Source of the DNA: Owenia fusiformis | Taxonomy: Eukaryota; Annelida; Polychaeta; Sabellida; Oweniidae | Direction of reading: 5' to 3' | NCBI GenBank assembly: GCA_903813345.2 | Contig: CAIIXF020000011.1 | Location: 5,046,571 to 5,110,570, forward strand | DNA: 64,000 nt | Shown: positions 44,788-57,450 of the stretch, piece after piece | Position numbering within the stretch: position 1 is the stretch's first letter | Layout of the letters: each line of letters starts with the position of its first letter | Notes under the pieces: model-generated | The model's input: only the letters and a program-made list of their open reading frames with translations | Database searches by the model: none | What the model was told of the DNA's origin: nothing | Made by a program: the position numbers and the translations under genes

Positions 44788-47700
44788 ATGGAGGGTTTGG
44801 AGTCATTTGAAGAGGGTGAACTTCCCCCTTCACCTAAAGCTCAATCGCATCACATCTCCAAAAACAGACGGCCTAATATACAAGCATGGCAATCATTGAA
44901 CAATATCCTTCAAAAGACAAACCTTATTAAGCCGGCTCCAACGAAACTAACACAGAATGCCAATTATGCTGTGACAATTGGTAAATCGACTAAACCGAAA
45001 CATATCAGTCCTGTTAAACCACCAACTCGCCCATCAGGAAGGTCATATTCTCCAGTTCGTTTATCAACAGGGGATGACTACACTGATATGCTTAAGAACT
45101 TTAAAAAGGTCCGGGAACATCAGAGGTCAAGGTCAACAGAAGATGAGAAAATTAGGAGGAGGAAATATCGGGACCATCCAAGGAACAGGCATTTTAGCTG
45201 TACTGATTACAAGGAAACCATTGATCTCACACTGTCAGATAGGTAATGTATATTTTACACAATTGCATAGGTAACAAATTCTTACAACTTCCAATAACTT
45301 ATCAAATACTGTTTAGACCATCATGATATACCATGACATCTCATTTCTTCTCAGCCCTGAGATGCCATGATATAATGAGCTTGATTTGGCGATCCAGGAG
45401 AGCCCAAAATTGAGGATTTTTGAGATCTTTCATCCCAGCTCATATTTCATTTAATTGGGGTCATTAAACTTGTGTACACGTGCCTGTGCTAATATCTGCT
45501 GTTAAATACAATGCCTATTATGTAATGTATTGACATTAGGAAAATGATTACATGATATCTATCACACTTATTGACAGTTATAACTCTTCCTATCTGATGT
45601 GCTCAGATCACAAAATATGCCTCATAATATCAGAGCATGTTTCAGGTGAAACAGAAAGATGCTATGAGTATCAGAATGTGTTTAGACTGACTTCAATTTT
45701 TCAAAATCATCTACAAGCTCTCAGAAGTTCAAATCTGACTTTGATTTGAGGTTTGACCTTCAATGATCTTCTCAAGGTCAAAGAGTCTTTTCAACTTGCT
45801 TCAAATTGACTGATTTCTTTTCAAAATCATCTACAAGTTTATAAATAGAAGTTCAAATCTGACTTAAGATTTGACCTTCAATGACCCTCTCAAGGTCAAA
45901 AGGTATATTTCAACTTGCTTCTAATTGACCAAATTGTAATACTGTATTTATATCTTCTTCACTTCCAATAATTTATGTATTAGGTCAGTTATCTTAATTC
46001 TTTTATTCAGAAAATAAAAATAGGATGATGAGGGAAATATTGACTTGTTTTTATGTCACCAACAGAAGTTTTATAGTCTCCAACTTTTTTGTGAACTGTG
46101 TTTAGCATTTGGCAGCAGGTGGTAGGTAACAAATGACAGGTGGTGACATTTTGCATGTTAATGCCTTGTTGACGGCTGCTTTTAACACTTTACTTTCTTT
46201 CCCTTCTTGTTCTGTAAGGCCCTCATCGTCAGCTAGTGTTAGCCAGACCCATATTCTCAAAAATATACATGGTGATTCTGAGGAAAACCCTCTCGTCTGT
46301 TTTCCATCATCAAATGCTCATTTTATGAGGGTCCATACAAACATCATTTAAGCCCATTAGTTTTGGCTCCTACTTTTTGCCATGTTTTGGAGAAATCAGC
46401 TTTTATATAGTTCAAATATTTCTTTTTTTCACAATATTATAAGTTATTGAATGCTTTGAAGTGCAATACAGGATATATTCTGTTCGATAAATTTTGTATT
46501 GGAACGAGACGAAGTCGAGTGCCAATACAGAATATCGAGACAGAATATATCCTGTATTGCACTTCAAATCATTCCGTAACATTTTTATCGTGTGATCCTC
46601 TGTATTGCTACTGAGATTGTCCCCTCCGTAACAATATTTTCTGTATTGCGACAGAGATGATCAGCGAGGATAACCTCAGTAGCAATACAGATTGGTACAG
46701 CACAAGAATGGACCAATCAGAGGGCTTCATTTTACAGATCATAAGATAAACACAAGTACAATTGCCATATAAGAAAATTGTTCTGACATATTTCTAAATT
46801 TTCACTGTCATTTAGTGGGTTGTTTGCCACCTAAAGATTCTTTATTTGTAAATTTGTTTGGCACAATTGACAGACTAAACATAAACATAAGCTAAATTTA
46901 AATGAATTTAACATGGAAAAGTAGAAAAGTCCCTAAAAACAACAGATTTGTGAAAACAACCAGTGAAAATTGCCTGCTGCTAATGAAACCCCTGTATTCA
47001 TTAATTTCTGTGAAGTTGAAAATCACGTATAATCATTGTCTTTGAACTCTTTAAATCGTATGCATTCTATATATTTGCAGTGAGCCTATGGAAATCAAGA
47101 GGCCATTTCAGGAAAAGATGAGTGCCAAAGATAATACAAGGAGACAACTCTACAATGTTCCTGATAAGAAAGTATTTAAATGGGTCAATGGTGAACTGAA
47201 GCGTACAGCTGAAAACAAACATACAGGTGTAAGTAAACATTCGGGTGAAAATAAGCCTACAGGTGAAAATAAACATACAGGTGACAGTAAACATACAGGT
47301 GAAAATAAGCCTACAGGTGAAAATAAGCATACAGGTGACAGTAAACATACAGGTGAAAATAAATCTAGAGATAGAAATAGACATTCAAGTGAAAATAGAT
47401 CTACTGGAAGAAGCAAATCTGGAGGAGGAAATAAACCTTCAGATGCAAACACTGTGCCAGATCCCAAAGTTTATGAATCTACAAGATTGAGTCAATCAAC
47501 TGCTGCAAAGAAACTTAGTGGTGCAAATTCTGAGGCAATTTCTGTAGGTGAAAGGCGAAAAGATTTTGTAAGTCTAGTGACTGAGTATAAATCTTCGGGT
47601 GCAAATAAAACTGGTGCAAAGAAACATATAAGTGAAAGTAAATCTAGGGTTGCAATTAAATCTGCTGATGCAAAGAAAGTTACTGGTGCAAACTCCATGC

Positions 47701-50700
47701 CAATTTCAACTGATAAACAAAGAGATTTTGCAGGTCTTTTTAATGAAAATACTTCTACTGATAGTGCAGATAAACCAACTGGTGCAAATAAACCAACTAG
47801 TGCAAATAAAATCACTGGTGCAGACTCGGGTGAAAACCAAAAATATTTTCCAAACCTATTCACCGAGCATGCCAAATGTTCCAGAGTAGGTTCAAAACCT
47901 GTCATTAAAACTCCACTTTGGGTTACTAAAGACTTTGGCTTTGTATCTGGAGGTCTATTACAACCAACTCATACAGGTGATTCAAAACTGAAAGACAATG
48001 AAGGAAAAAACCAACTTAACACTCTCCTCAAATGTAAATGGAAACTGGAGCCATTAACGAAATCAGACCCTTCTCCTAACTCCAATGGTGCTAAATCAGA
48101 TGATAATGTAAGATATACCAAGAAAAAGAAGGGAAATACAAAGAAGGATGCATTGGCATCTAATATAATCACTGTTTCTAAGTGTCATAATCCCAACTGC
48201 AAAAATAGATATGTCTGGCATAATCAGGGAGTGCAGTACAAACATGATGGAGCACCATGTTGTCGTCTCACTGCTTCAGAACATGCTGTTCTCTATAAGT
48301 CGCCACAAGACTATAGAAGTAACTTACCCAATGTACGTAGCAAGCTCCTAAGTACAAAATTCAAAACCATAAATCGAAAGAGTAAGAAAAATAACAAAAA
48401 ACAAACAACCCAAAATCAAAAGAGTAAGCAACAAAGTACAAAAAGAACAACCGCAAATCAAAAGAGTAACCAAAAACAAACAACCGCAAGCTCAAAAAAT
48501 AAAAGAAAAAGAGAAAGAAGGAGAGAAAGAAAAAAGAAAAAATTGAATACAGTATTTGCAGCAAGCACTCCTACAGAGACTCTAGAATTTAATTCAAGTC
48601 ATATTTTGAAACCTGACACACATCTTAAAAACAACAATATTGATGTTAACTTCAAGCCTTCAAGTGAAATTAATAACAAAAATCCCCCATTGTCAACAAT
48701 CACATCTGAACCATCCATTTTATCGAAACTGACACATCCATCATTCAAGCCCTCACTTGCAACTCCTAAAGTAAAATCAAAGCAAGTTAAGCCATACACT
48801 GATAGCCCAACAATCATTTGGAGAAAGACTCCTTACATTAAAGACACTCATAGACTTATAAGCAGCACACCGGCAGCAGAAACACCCATTTATAAAGACC
48901 AATCCAAAACTGGATATTTACCAAGATATTGTCATCGTATTGAGCCAATTTTGGAAGAAGATGAAGATGAAGTGATGAAGAACCTTGATTTCGATGAGAG
49001 TAAAGGTAATGAGACTGTTCTACATGTTCTTGATGATAAGGATGAAAAAGTAACTGATGTAAAGGATGATGTCTCAGAAGTACCAGCTGAGGATGAAATT
49101 GATGATACTGATGACACATTCAATGAATTGATGAACACTATCATTGAAATTAACACACACAATTCTGAAGCTTCTCAAGAGAACAAACCAAAGACACCAG
49201 CTTCTGAGAAAAAGCCAAATAAACTGACTTCTGCAAAGAAACCCTCCACAATTATCAAAAATGATGACAATCAAAGAAGCATTGAAATTGATCAAAGTCT
49301 TTTGAAAACTGAAGGAAACTCCACCAATATTGATATTATAGATATCACTGATGATGTTCCAAGCAAATATCTAGTTTTGGATGAAACAGGGGAAGTTGAT
49401 GACGACCACAGCCTCTTTATATCTCCCGAAGTTAAAAGAGCAGCTGCAAAACCCACGAATGAAAAGACCTCCATTGCCCTAAATACTGAGACTCCTACAC
49501 TATATGATCTTACACTTAATGAAATAGATGCCACCCTGTCTAGGGGATCACTCAGCACCATTAATGTTCCAAGCATAATAGATATGACCAGATTGGAAAA
49601 TGAAAGTATTCTTGAACCACCTATAATTGGATCGCAAGCGTCTGCTCCATTTCTCTCATTCACGTCATCATCACCTGCAAAGTGCAGGGAGCTTTACATG
49701 CCTTTCGATGATTCTCTTTCAAAGGCTTCAAACCAAGCTCTCACTAAAAATAATCCAAGCCATGTTGAAGTGAATTTGATGGACATTGATTCGAAAACTA
49801 ATGTGGAAGATGAAAGTGTTCTTGAAGCACCCATTATTGCTTCACAGGTGTCTGTGCCTCTTCATTCTTTTACTTCATCAACGCCAGCAAAATCTGGATA
49901 TCTTTATAAGCCTTTTGATGAGTCCCTTTTGAAAGAAGCAAACAATATTCCTAATCTTGAGGAAAGTAAGTATGAGACACAAGGAAATGGACGTTTCAAA
50001 GGCATAAATGTAAGTCGCCATTCCTGGCCAGAAGATAGAAATAAACATGAAATGTCAGCATTTCTCCCTTCAACACATATTAATGATGATAAGTCTGACA
50101 CACCAAAGCATAAGGAAAAGAAACTAACTGAAAACACTGGTGGCAGAGCAGAAACATGTGAGAAAACATTAAATGCTGGGGATAAAACTATAACAGCAAA
50201 TTCTGTACACATGGAAGACTTTGTTGTTGTGGATGAATATGTAAATGAGGATACTGAAGCAGAACAGACAAGTGATAAGGATAAAATTGATGTTGATGCT
50301 ACAGTGAATGACTCTATTCACCCAGTGACACAATACAATGACTTCCCAAGTGAACAAGATCAGATTGTACTTGATGAGTATGTTGCACCAGAATCTGATG
50401 ATGAACTGCAGAAGAAAAACACATCAAAGATAAAGAATGAACCAACCTCTAAGGACAAGGATACACCAACTATGACCAACATAAAGAAGGAAAAATCAAT
50501 GAATATTAAGGAAGAACAAGAGAAAATTGACGATCATCAGCATGCAAGCAATGACCAAGCTCAGTCTAAATTCAAGAATACATCATTTACATCTAAGATA
50601 AGCAATGTTCCAACTCGTCACAGTCCAAGCTGCAGAAATGTTTATTTCTCGAAGTATCAGGGGACCCAATACAAACAACAGGGTGGGGCACCATGTTGTC

Positions 50701-53700
50701 AAGGTGCTGTCATCGCTGCAAAGCAAAGGAGTGTAAAGAAAGAACCAGTAACGATAAAGAAAGAAATAAAAACTGAGCGAAATGAAGCCATTGCTAGCAG
50801 TATCAAAAAGAAGAAAGACACCATCAAACAAGAGAAAAATACTGCAATAAAACAAGAGAAGACTTCGACTGTTAAACTAGAGAAAGTTGGAGATGAATCT
50901 TTAACTGTAAAAACTGAAAGTTCTCAAGTTGAAATTGATTCAGCTGCCACTCATGTGAAGATAGAACAGAACAATAGTCAAATCACTGTTTCTGAATCTA
51001 GTGTTATGGTCTTGGATGTACCCTTAGATCCTGAACCAGAGGTAATAACAATAGAAGATGATGATACTTTTATAGAGACTGATTACATTGTACTTGATGG
51101 ACATATCTCTGAAAAGGAAAACGTTACAGATGATGACATTGTTATAGATGATGATAGTGAATTTGTATGGGACCTTGATGATTCATTGACTGTTATATAT
51201 CCAGAAGTTAATTCAACAAAATTCATGAATAATCTTTCGAAAAAAGTAAAATTAGAAACTTATGGCGAAGTTAAACTGGAAATTGACAATAAAGTTAAAT
51301 TGGAAATTGACAATAAAGGAGACAGAGCTATCAACCTACAGCAGAAACCTACAAATGATAATCAAAATCTTATAGATGTTGTTAACAAACTTAAAAGGGA
51401 AGATGATAATGCGGGAAATGAGAAACTCAAAGCATCTGAGCCTCGAAACAACATAAAGCAAGACTGTGTTAGGATAATAGTTGAAGATGAAGAAATTATT
51501 AGTCTGGATAATGAACCAGGAATCACAAACAATGATAAAGTTGATGGAATTCAAGCATCCAAAATAACCTCTGCTCCATCACTTGGAAACTCTCTACAGG
51601 ACTCGATGGCTTCAACCAACACTACATCAATGTCATCAGGAAGTATATCTCTGTCAGTAGCAGCTTGTGTATCAAGCAATGTTCCTTATTCAAGTCAACC
51701 AGAATCTAAAAGTCAGTCACAACCCAATTGCCAGTCACAGTCTGAAAGTCAGTCACAACCCAAAACCCAATCACAGTCTGAAATTCAGTCACAGTCTGAA
51801 AACCACAAAAGCCAGCTACAGTCTCAAAGCCAGTTACAACACAAAGCCCAGTCACAATCTGAAAGCCAATCACAACCAAAAGGCCAGTTGCAATCTGAAA
51901 GCCAGCCACAACCCAAAAGCCAGTCACAATCTGAATGCCAGCCACAACCCAAAAGCCAATCACAATCTGAAAGCCAGTCACAACCCAAAAGCCAGTTGCA
52001 ATATGAAAGCCAGCTACAGTCTGAAACCAAGCCAGAGTCTGATAACCATCCACAATCTGAAAGCCAGATGCAATCCAAAGACCAATCGCAATATGAAAGC
52101 CAGTCACAGTCTGGAAGCCAGTCACAGTCTGATAATCATCCAGACTCTGAAAGTCAGACACAACTAAAAAGCCAGTCACAATCTAAAAGTCAGTCACATT
52201 CTGAAAATATGGATGGTGGGTCAGAATGTTCTAAGTCTTCTAAGACACAGCATGAAAATAAGGATGGTGGGTCAGAATGTTTTGAGTCACAGCCTGAAAA
52301 TAAGGATGGTGGGTCAGAGTGTTCTATGTCTTCTGAGTCACAGCCTGAAAATAAGGATGGTGGGTCAGAATGTTCTGAGTCACAGCCTGAAAATAAGGAT
52401 GGTGGGTCAGAATGTTCTACATCTTCTGAGTCACAGCCTGAAAATAAGGATGGTGGGTCAGAATGTTCTGAGTCACAGCCTGAAAATAAGGATGGTGGAT
52501 CAGAATGTTCTACATCTTCTGAGTCACAGCCTGAAAATAAGGATGGTGGGTCAGAATGTTCTGAGTCACAGCCTGAAAATAAGGATGGTGCATCAGAATG
52601 TTCTGAGTCACAGCCTGAAAATGAAGATGGTAGATCGGAATGTTCAAAGTCATCCGGAGAGCTAAATCTAAGCTCAAATTCAACACCTCAAAAGTCCTCA
52701 GAAAATCAGCCAGTAGGATCAAGTATGAAAAGATTGAATATCACACCTTCAGATGCTAGAGGACAAAAGAAAATTTGCCTTTTAAGAACATCCCCTATCC
52801 TAAGTCATCATAATACGCCCCCAAAGAATTTCAAAACATCTAGCCCCATAAGACCAGCACACATGGAATCCATTTCTACAAGAGCAACCCCACGTAACAC
52901 AAAGACAGACATCGAGGAACACCCTGGTAAAACTACCCCAATTAAAGATATCACAAATACACAAGCATTAAATGCTCCTAAACAAACAACTAACATCCCA
53001 ACCCAAGCTGAACACAAGGATACAACAACTAATGAAAAGACTAAGAGGAGGATAATTAGAGCAAGAAAGACTACAGGGGTCTCCTTGAAGAAGACTGAAA
53101 AGGTGATCATGTTTTCAGATCAAAACAACGAAAAGGTAAATGAAATTATGAAAAAATGGAACTCTGTTGGTATTCCATCTAGTGAAATTAACTACACGTG
53201 TGCATCATTTCTACGGCGACGCCTATCGAGTGCTGGAGCCACACCATCTGGTGAAGTAAAAAGTGTACTCGAAGGTGAACAGTCCGAAGGAATCGCCGCT
53301 ACGTTCCGGACTGAGAGAAAACGTAAGCGGGGTATGGATGAATCTTTCGAAGGAGAGGCTGCTGCAAAAAAGTCTAAACCAAATATACTGAGTGCTAATG
53401 ATATCAGGAAAAAGCGTGAAAACTATGTCTTAGACACTGAAGCTGCCATATATAAGCAGTACAAAGTGTGTAAAGAAATTGAAGAGAAGCAATATAAAAT
53501 CGATGCAGAAATTCTACAGATCGATTCAATCGGAAAAACATCTGCAATGAATGCACTTCATAAACAAAGATGTACTATTTTATCTCGGCAACAGCAAATT
53601 GAGATTCAACGATTATGGACTCAATGTGTGTCTACGTACTCTGCGTCCTGCTATCCAAACTACCTTCGTCGCCTGAAGATGGAGCATGCGGAACAATATC

Positions 53701-54026
53701 GCCAACTGCAAAATGAATCTCAAACACAATTAGGAATTCTTCAATACAAATTAATCTCTCTAAAAAGAGAATTTGAACAAAAGCATTGTAACAAGATGGA
53801 GAATATCACCAAGATAAAAGATCAGAAAATCCTGAACTTAAAACAGCAACAATTGAAGAATCGTAATGCAGATGTTGATCATGTTTATGTCCATATACCT
53901 TTTCCCCCAGGACGTAAAGCACGTAGGGGGGAGAAAACAAGTCATAACGTGTATCTACCTAAATCGTCTGCCGAAAGTATGATACATGAGGACTGGATCT
54001 ATGATAGTAACTATGTATATGAATAA
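44788..54026 (+). CDS. Giant SIM- and SUMO-site-rich disordered nuclear protein
   Basis: Exons 44783-45242 (ATG 44788) and 47081-54026 join in phase 2 (AG|GTAATG donor, TTTGCAG acceptor), giving 2466 aa. The family is not recognised. Acidic SUMO-interacting motifs are seen: IDLTLSDSEP at the exon junction, IDIIDITDD, YLVLDETGE, DFVVVDEYVNED, DQIVLDEYV, EVITIEDDD, DYIVLDGH and DDIVIDDDSE. SUMO-attachment consensus sites cluster near residues 1270-1565 (IKNEP, VKKEP, IKKEIKTE, IKQEK, VKLEK, VKIEQ, VKLEIDNK). Two Cys motifs ending GAPCC lie near 518-547 and 1332-1359. Repeats are ENKHTGDSKHTG near 195-260, an SQ-rich tract near 1690-1858 and SQPENKDGGSECS units near 1862-2005. A coiled coil lies near 2259-2420. 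A nuclear-body or chromatin scaffold role is inferred from the SUMO features. An upstream exon is likely because only 5 nt precede the ATG. Confidence 0.8.
45243..47080 (+). other. Intron of the SIM-rich gene, with repeats
   Basis: 45695-45935 is an inverted copy of the window-start satellite. 46130-46165 carries a dispersed AAATGACAGGTGGTGACATT motif shared with 55925 and 57045. 46455-46695 is a hairpin element. Branch and acceptor sequence TATATATTTGCAG precedes exon 2. Confidence 0.7.
46455..46695. mobile_element. Double-hairpin MITE-like element
   Basis: 46455-46568 is a near-perfect palindrome (TTTGAAGTGCAATACAGGAT and its complement) with GACGAAGTCGAGTG at the centre. 46598-46695 is a second hairpin (CTCTGTATTGCTACTGAG / CTCAGTAGCAATACAG). 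Together they look like one non-autonomous element. Target duplications were not resolved. Confidence 0.6.
51690..52640 (+). repeat. Coding minisatellites inside the SIM-rich gene
   Basis: 51700-52200 repeats CAGTCACAATCTGAAAGC-type units encoding SQSQSESQSQPK. 52205-52640 repeats CAGCCTGAAAATAAGGATGG units that alternate 17 and 14 codons (93-bp higher-order unit). Both arrays keep the reading frame. Confidence 0.85.
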
Positions 54027-54638
54027 CCTGGAGGATAGGAGGAGAAAATTAATAGAATATATGAATAACCTGGAGGAGAGGAGGAAATTAATAGAAAAAA
54101 TAGAGGATGACAATAATAATGAAAAAGAAAGATTGTCGGAGTAGAATCAGGAATGTTATCAAAAAAGAGGATTATACTCAATGTGAAAAAGAGGAAGACA
54201 ATCACAGTGAAAGACAGGAAAAAATGTGAAAAGGGGAAAAAATTATAAATAATTAAGGAGGAAAACCAGAATTTAGGATAAATTAATAAGGGAGGAAAAC
54301 TGTATTGTAAAAAGGAGGATAATCAGTGAAAAAAGAAGAGACTGCGCATAGAAAAACAGAAAGTTATCAATATTCATAAAAAAATCTAAATGAAAATAGG
54401 TGAAAAAGGAGTTGGCCTATGATCACAGTGAAAAGGAGGATGAACATAGTGAAAGAGGATCATTGACAAGTGATGCTTACTATGACAACAAAAAACAGGA
54501 AGATTGAGTAATATTCATAGAGAATGGAAAATAGGTTAGGTGATAATTGGAATGAACAGAGAGTTGAACCCATTATTGAATCATGAATAAAGTGAACAAG
54601 GTCTTTAAAAATCATGAATAAACATATATCTGTTAAGC
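54027..54638. other. 3' region of the SIM-rich gene
   Basis: A 40-bp direct repeat (ATGAATAACCTGGAGGA at 54019 and 54060) spans the stop codon. The rest is purine-rich with GAAAAAGGAGG-type words. A poly(A) signal AATAAA occurs near 54617. No further gene. Confidence 0.5.
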
Positions 54639-54734
54639 TAAGTTCACACCAATGGCACTTTGATGGCGCTTTAATGCGGCGTGCAAAGCGGCTATGCACT
54701 CCGCATTAAAGCGCCGTTGGTATGAACTTAGCTA
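54639..54734. mobile_element. ~95-bp hairpin MITE
   Basis: TAAGCTAAGTTCACACCAA and TTGGTATGAACTTAGCTA are inverted, and GCGCTTTAATGCGG with CCGCATTAAAGCGC form an inner stem. The loop is about 20 nt. It may be a tiny MITE. Confidence 0.65.
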
Positions 54735-57450
54735 CCACATATTGACTGCTACGAAGAAATGCTTATTGTTTTTAGTGGTCACATTAATAGATTGGTTATA
54801 AGAAAATACAAACATGGGTCATAGAAATCGTGTAATTAGAAGAACTTATTTGGTATATTGCATCACTTAATGGCAACATAGGGTTGTTTTTAAAGACTTT
54901 GTAAGAGGAGGGAAAACCCCAGAGGTTAGAGATGACCTCATAATTACCTCTCTTGTTTATCACCTTCGCATGTCCAAATTTTCACTGTCTCGTTTTCCAA
55001 TACCACAAAAGATGTGATGTTGAAATTGTTTTAGACATTCCCTACATCTTTATTTTTTTGATGTGCTATAACTGGCAATTATTTGAAGCAATTTTACAAA
55101 ATTTTGAATCCACAATTTTTTGTCAGTCTGTGCCATTTGACCAATCAGCGATGGTCATCTCTATATAAATTTCCATTGAAGTTACGGTCATCTCTGACCC
55201 CTGAATGTTCCTTCCCCCCTCTCAGATTCAGAATTGCATGGTTTGTGGTTCGATTCAAGTGCAATTATGCTAGTACATGTAGTATCCTTCTTTTCATGTT
55301 AGCCTCTTCAATTTCTGAAATACAATTTATCAAGAATATAAGAACATGTGACACATTAATATGTGTATTGTAGGAACCCTACATTTATTATTGATATAAG
55401 CATGATTTGCAGATATAGGAGGTGCAGTTTTGTTCCCGTTATTCATTTATTGAACACACTTATACATATCACCAGTCTAAATATATTATCAATTAATATT
55501 ATTTTTAATACATATATGTATTTATAACAGATTATTTTTAATTAGCGAGCTTAGCTGATATGTTTTTAAGACCTATGTTTAAAATGTCACAGCATTTACA
55601 TTTTTTAGCAATACAAAATAAGATTTGTAATATTGATATAATTTCTGCAATAATGTCACTTTACTATACCTTGCATTTGGCTTTCATGAGCAACGAATTT
55701 GGCTTATTAGTAATGATTATATATTTGTTTTTATTTGTCTGTTCCTTATTAATGATTTATCGGTTTAAAGTTTGATGTTGATAAGGTACTTTCAAGAATA
55801 TACTAAACAATCCAATTAGACAAACAAAGTATCTTATGCATTTCTAGGTGTTAGGTATAGTAGTGTGAATGAATAGTTTTTACGTCACCACTTTGGCATT
55901 CGTAACAAACTCTTGCAGCATCTGCAGCAAATGGCAGGTGGTGACATTCTTCATGTTAATGCTTTCTATATGTACATATAGTCTTGCCACAAGCCCTTGT
56001 GACTAACCCCCCCCCCCCCACCTGAAGGGGATTTAGACTCTGTAGGGTCCAGGGACTCGACTCATGAATAAGTTTTTATGTTAATGTTTATGTTGTGACA
56101 TTGTAGTGACATTATGTCACATCAGGGTGCTCATTAGGCTTTCAACCTGAGGTGAGGTGCTTTGCTTGAAATTTACCTCACCTATTTTGGCTCCCTAAAT
56201 AACCAAATTTTGCCTCACTGAAAAAGCAATATGCAATTTTTCGAAATGAAAGAAGCAAAAATTTTTGAAACTCTCTTCAGTCTATAAAAACTTGGTGATA
56301 TATTTTACATTTTTAATCAAACATAGGCATAGTACTATATTTGTTTTAAGTGCAAGTCAGTTAGGAAAGTATATAGCTCATTTGAACTGCTGATCACAGG
56401 TTTTGCCTTCACTTTTGACAAATACAAAACCATGCATTGTATCTCTAGAATATGCAGTTAGGCAATATTAACAAAAATGTATATATTTTTATATGTATGA
56501 CAAAATGTAAGTCCAATTTCTCTGTATATTTAGCCAAAGTAGATAGCAGATTCTTAGATATTATGATATGATATCAGGGTTAGATCTGGAAACATGTATA
56601 GTATCAAGGGGGGGGGGGCATTTAACGTGTTTAAGAAATGTGAATGCCTTTTTGAAAATTAAGGTGGCCTTTTGAGAAATATGAGGCATTTTCAGAAAAT
56701 GCAAATACAAGTTTTTAAGTTAAAAAAACAACAAGAAAGCCCGAAATTTTATTTGGAGGGGGGTCACCAGCCTTCTCCCCAGATCAACCAGTGATCATGA
56801 CTATTATTACATGACTATTGGCTATAATACCATGACTAAGTACTCTGATCGTTTCTTTAAATAATTCAAAATTTTATTCAGTTGGTGTAACAGAGTTTTA
56901 ATTTTTTAGAATCTCAGCTAATTAGATTTTCCTTTGCATTTAAACCAAGGCTTTGGTAGATTAGAAAAACCTAAGTGAAATTTACCATCAGAAGTGGTGA
57001 CAGTCTGCACCTTTTTTGTGGCAGCAATTGGTTTTGGTGGTGACAAATGGCAGGTGGTGACATTCTGCCTTGTTAAAATCTTGTAATTCTTAGGACTTTG
57101 GATACATCTCGTTTGTGTATCAAAACTATATGCAATAGTAAATGTTGCTATTTTAACAAACTGATTTTCAAAGCTGTCATGTAAACAAATCAATAAGGAA
57201 ACAAATGCTTGAACATGTATTGTTCACCGCAGTCTGTATTCTGTATGTATAATAAAATGTAAATAATTATCATGATACTGTTAAAATTATTCAATATGTT
57301 TTGTCAGTTTTTGAATGTGATCAGAAGAGTGCATAAAAATTGACAAGGGGAGATGAAAAAGTCATTTTCATAATCCTTGTTATGCAGGAAATGGGTGACT
57401 TAGGGAGGTTTCAATAAGGGATCATACATTCAAAAATTCAAAAGTCTATA
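54735..57450. other. Long non-coding stretch
   Basis: No gene is supported. Dispersed motif CAAATGGCAGGTGGTGACAT is at 55928 and 57046. Poly(C)/poly(G) runs at 56008 and 56608 mark decayed repeats. Short ORFs are AT-rich and lack domains. Confidence 0.5.

Noticed and set aside
47067-47467. Two 105-aa antisense ORFs rich in CMFTVTCMF or CLLSPVCLFSPV
   Set aside because: Antisense shadows of the ENKHTGDSKHTG coding repeat.
51706-52179. 157-aa antisense ORF in the SIM-rich exon
   Set aside because: Antisense shadow of the SQ-encoding minisatellite.
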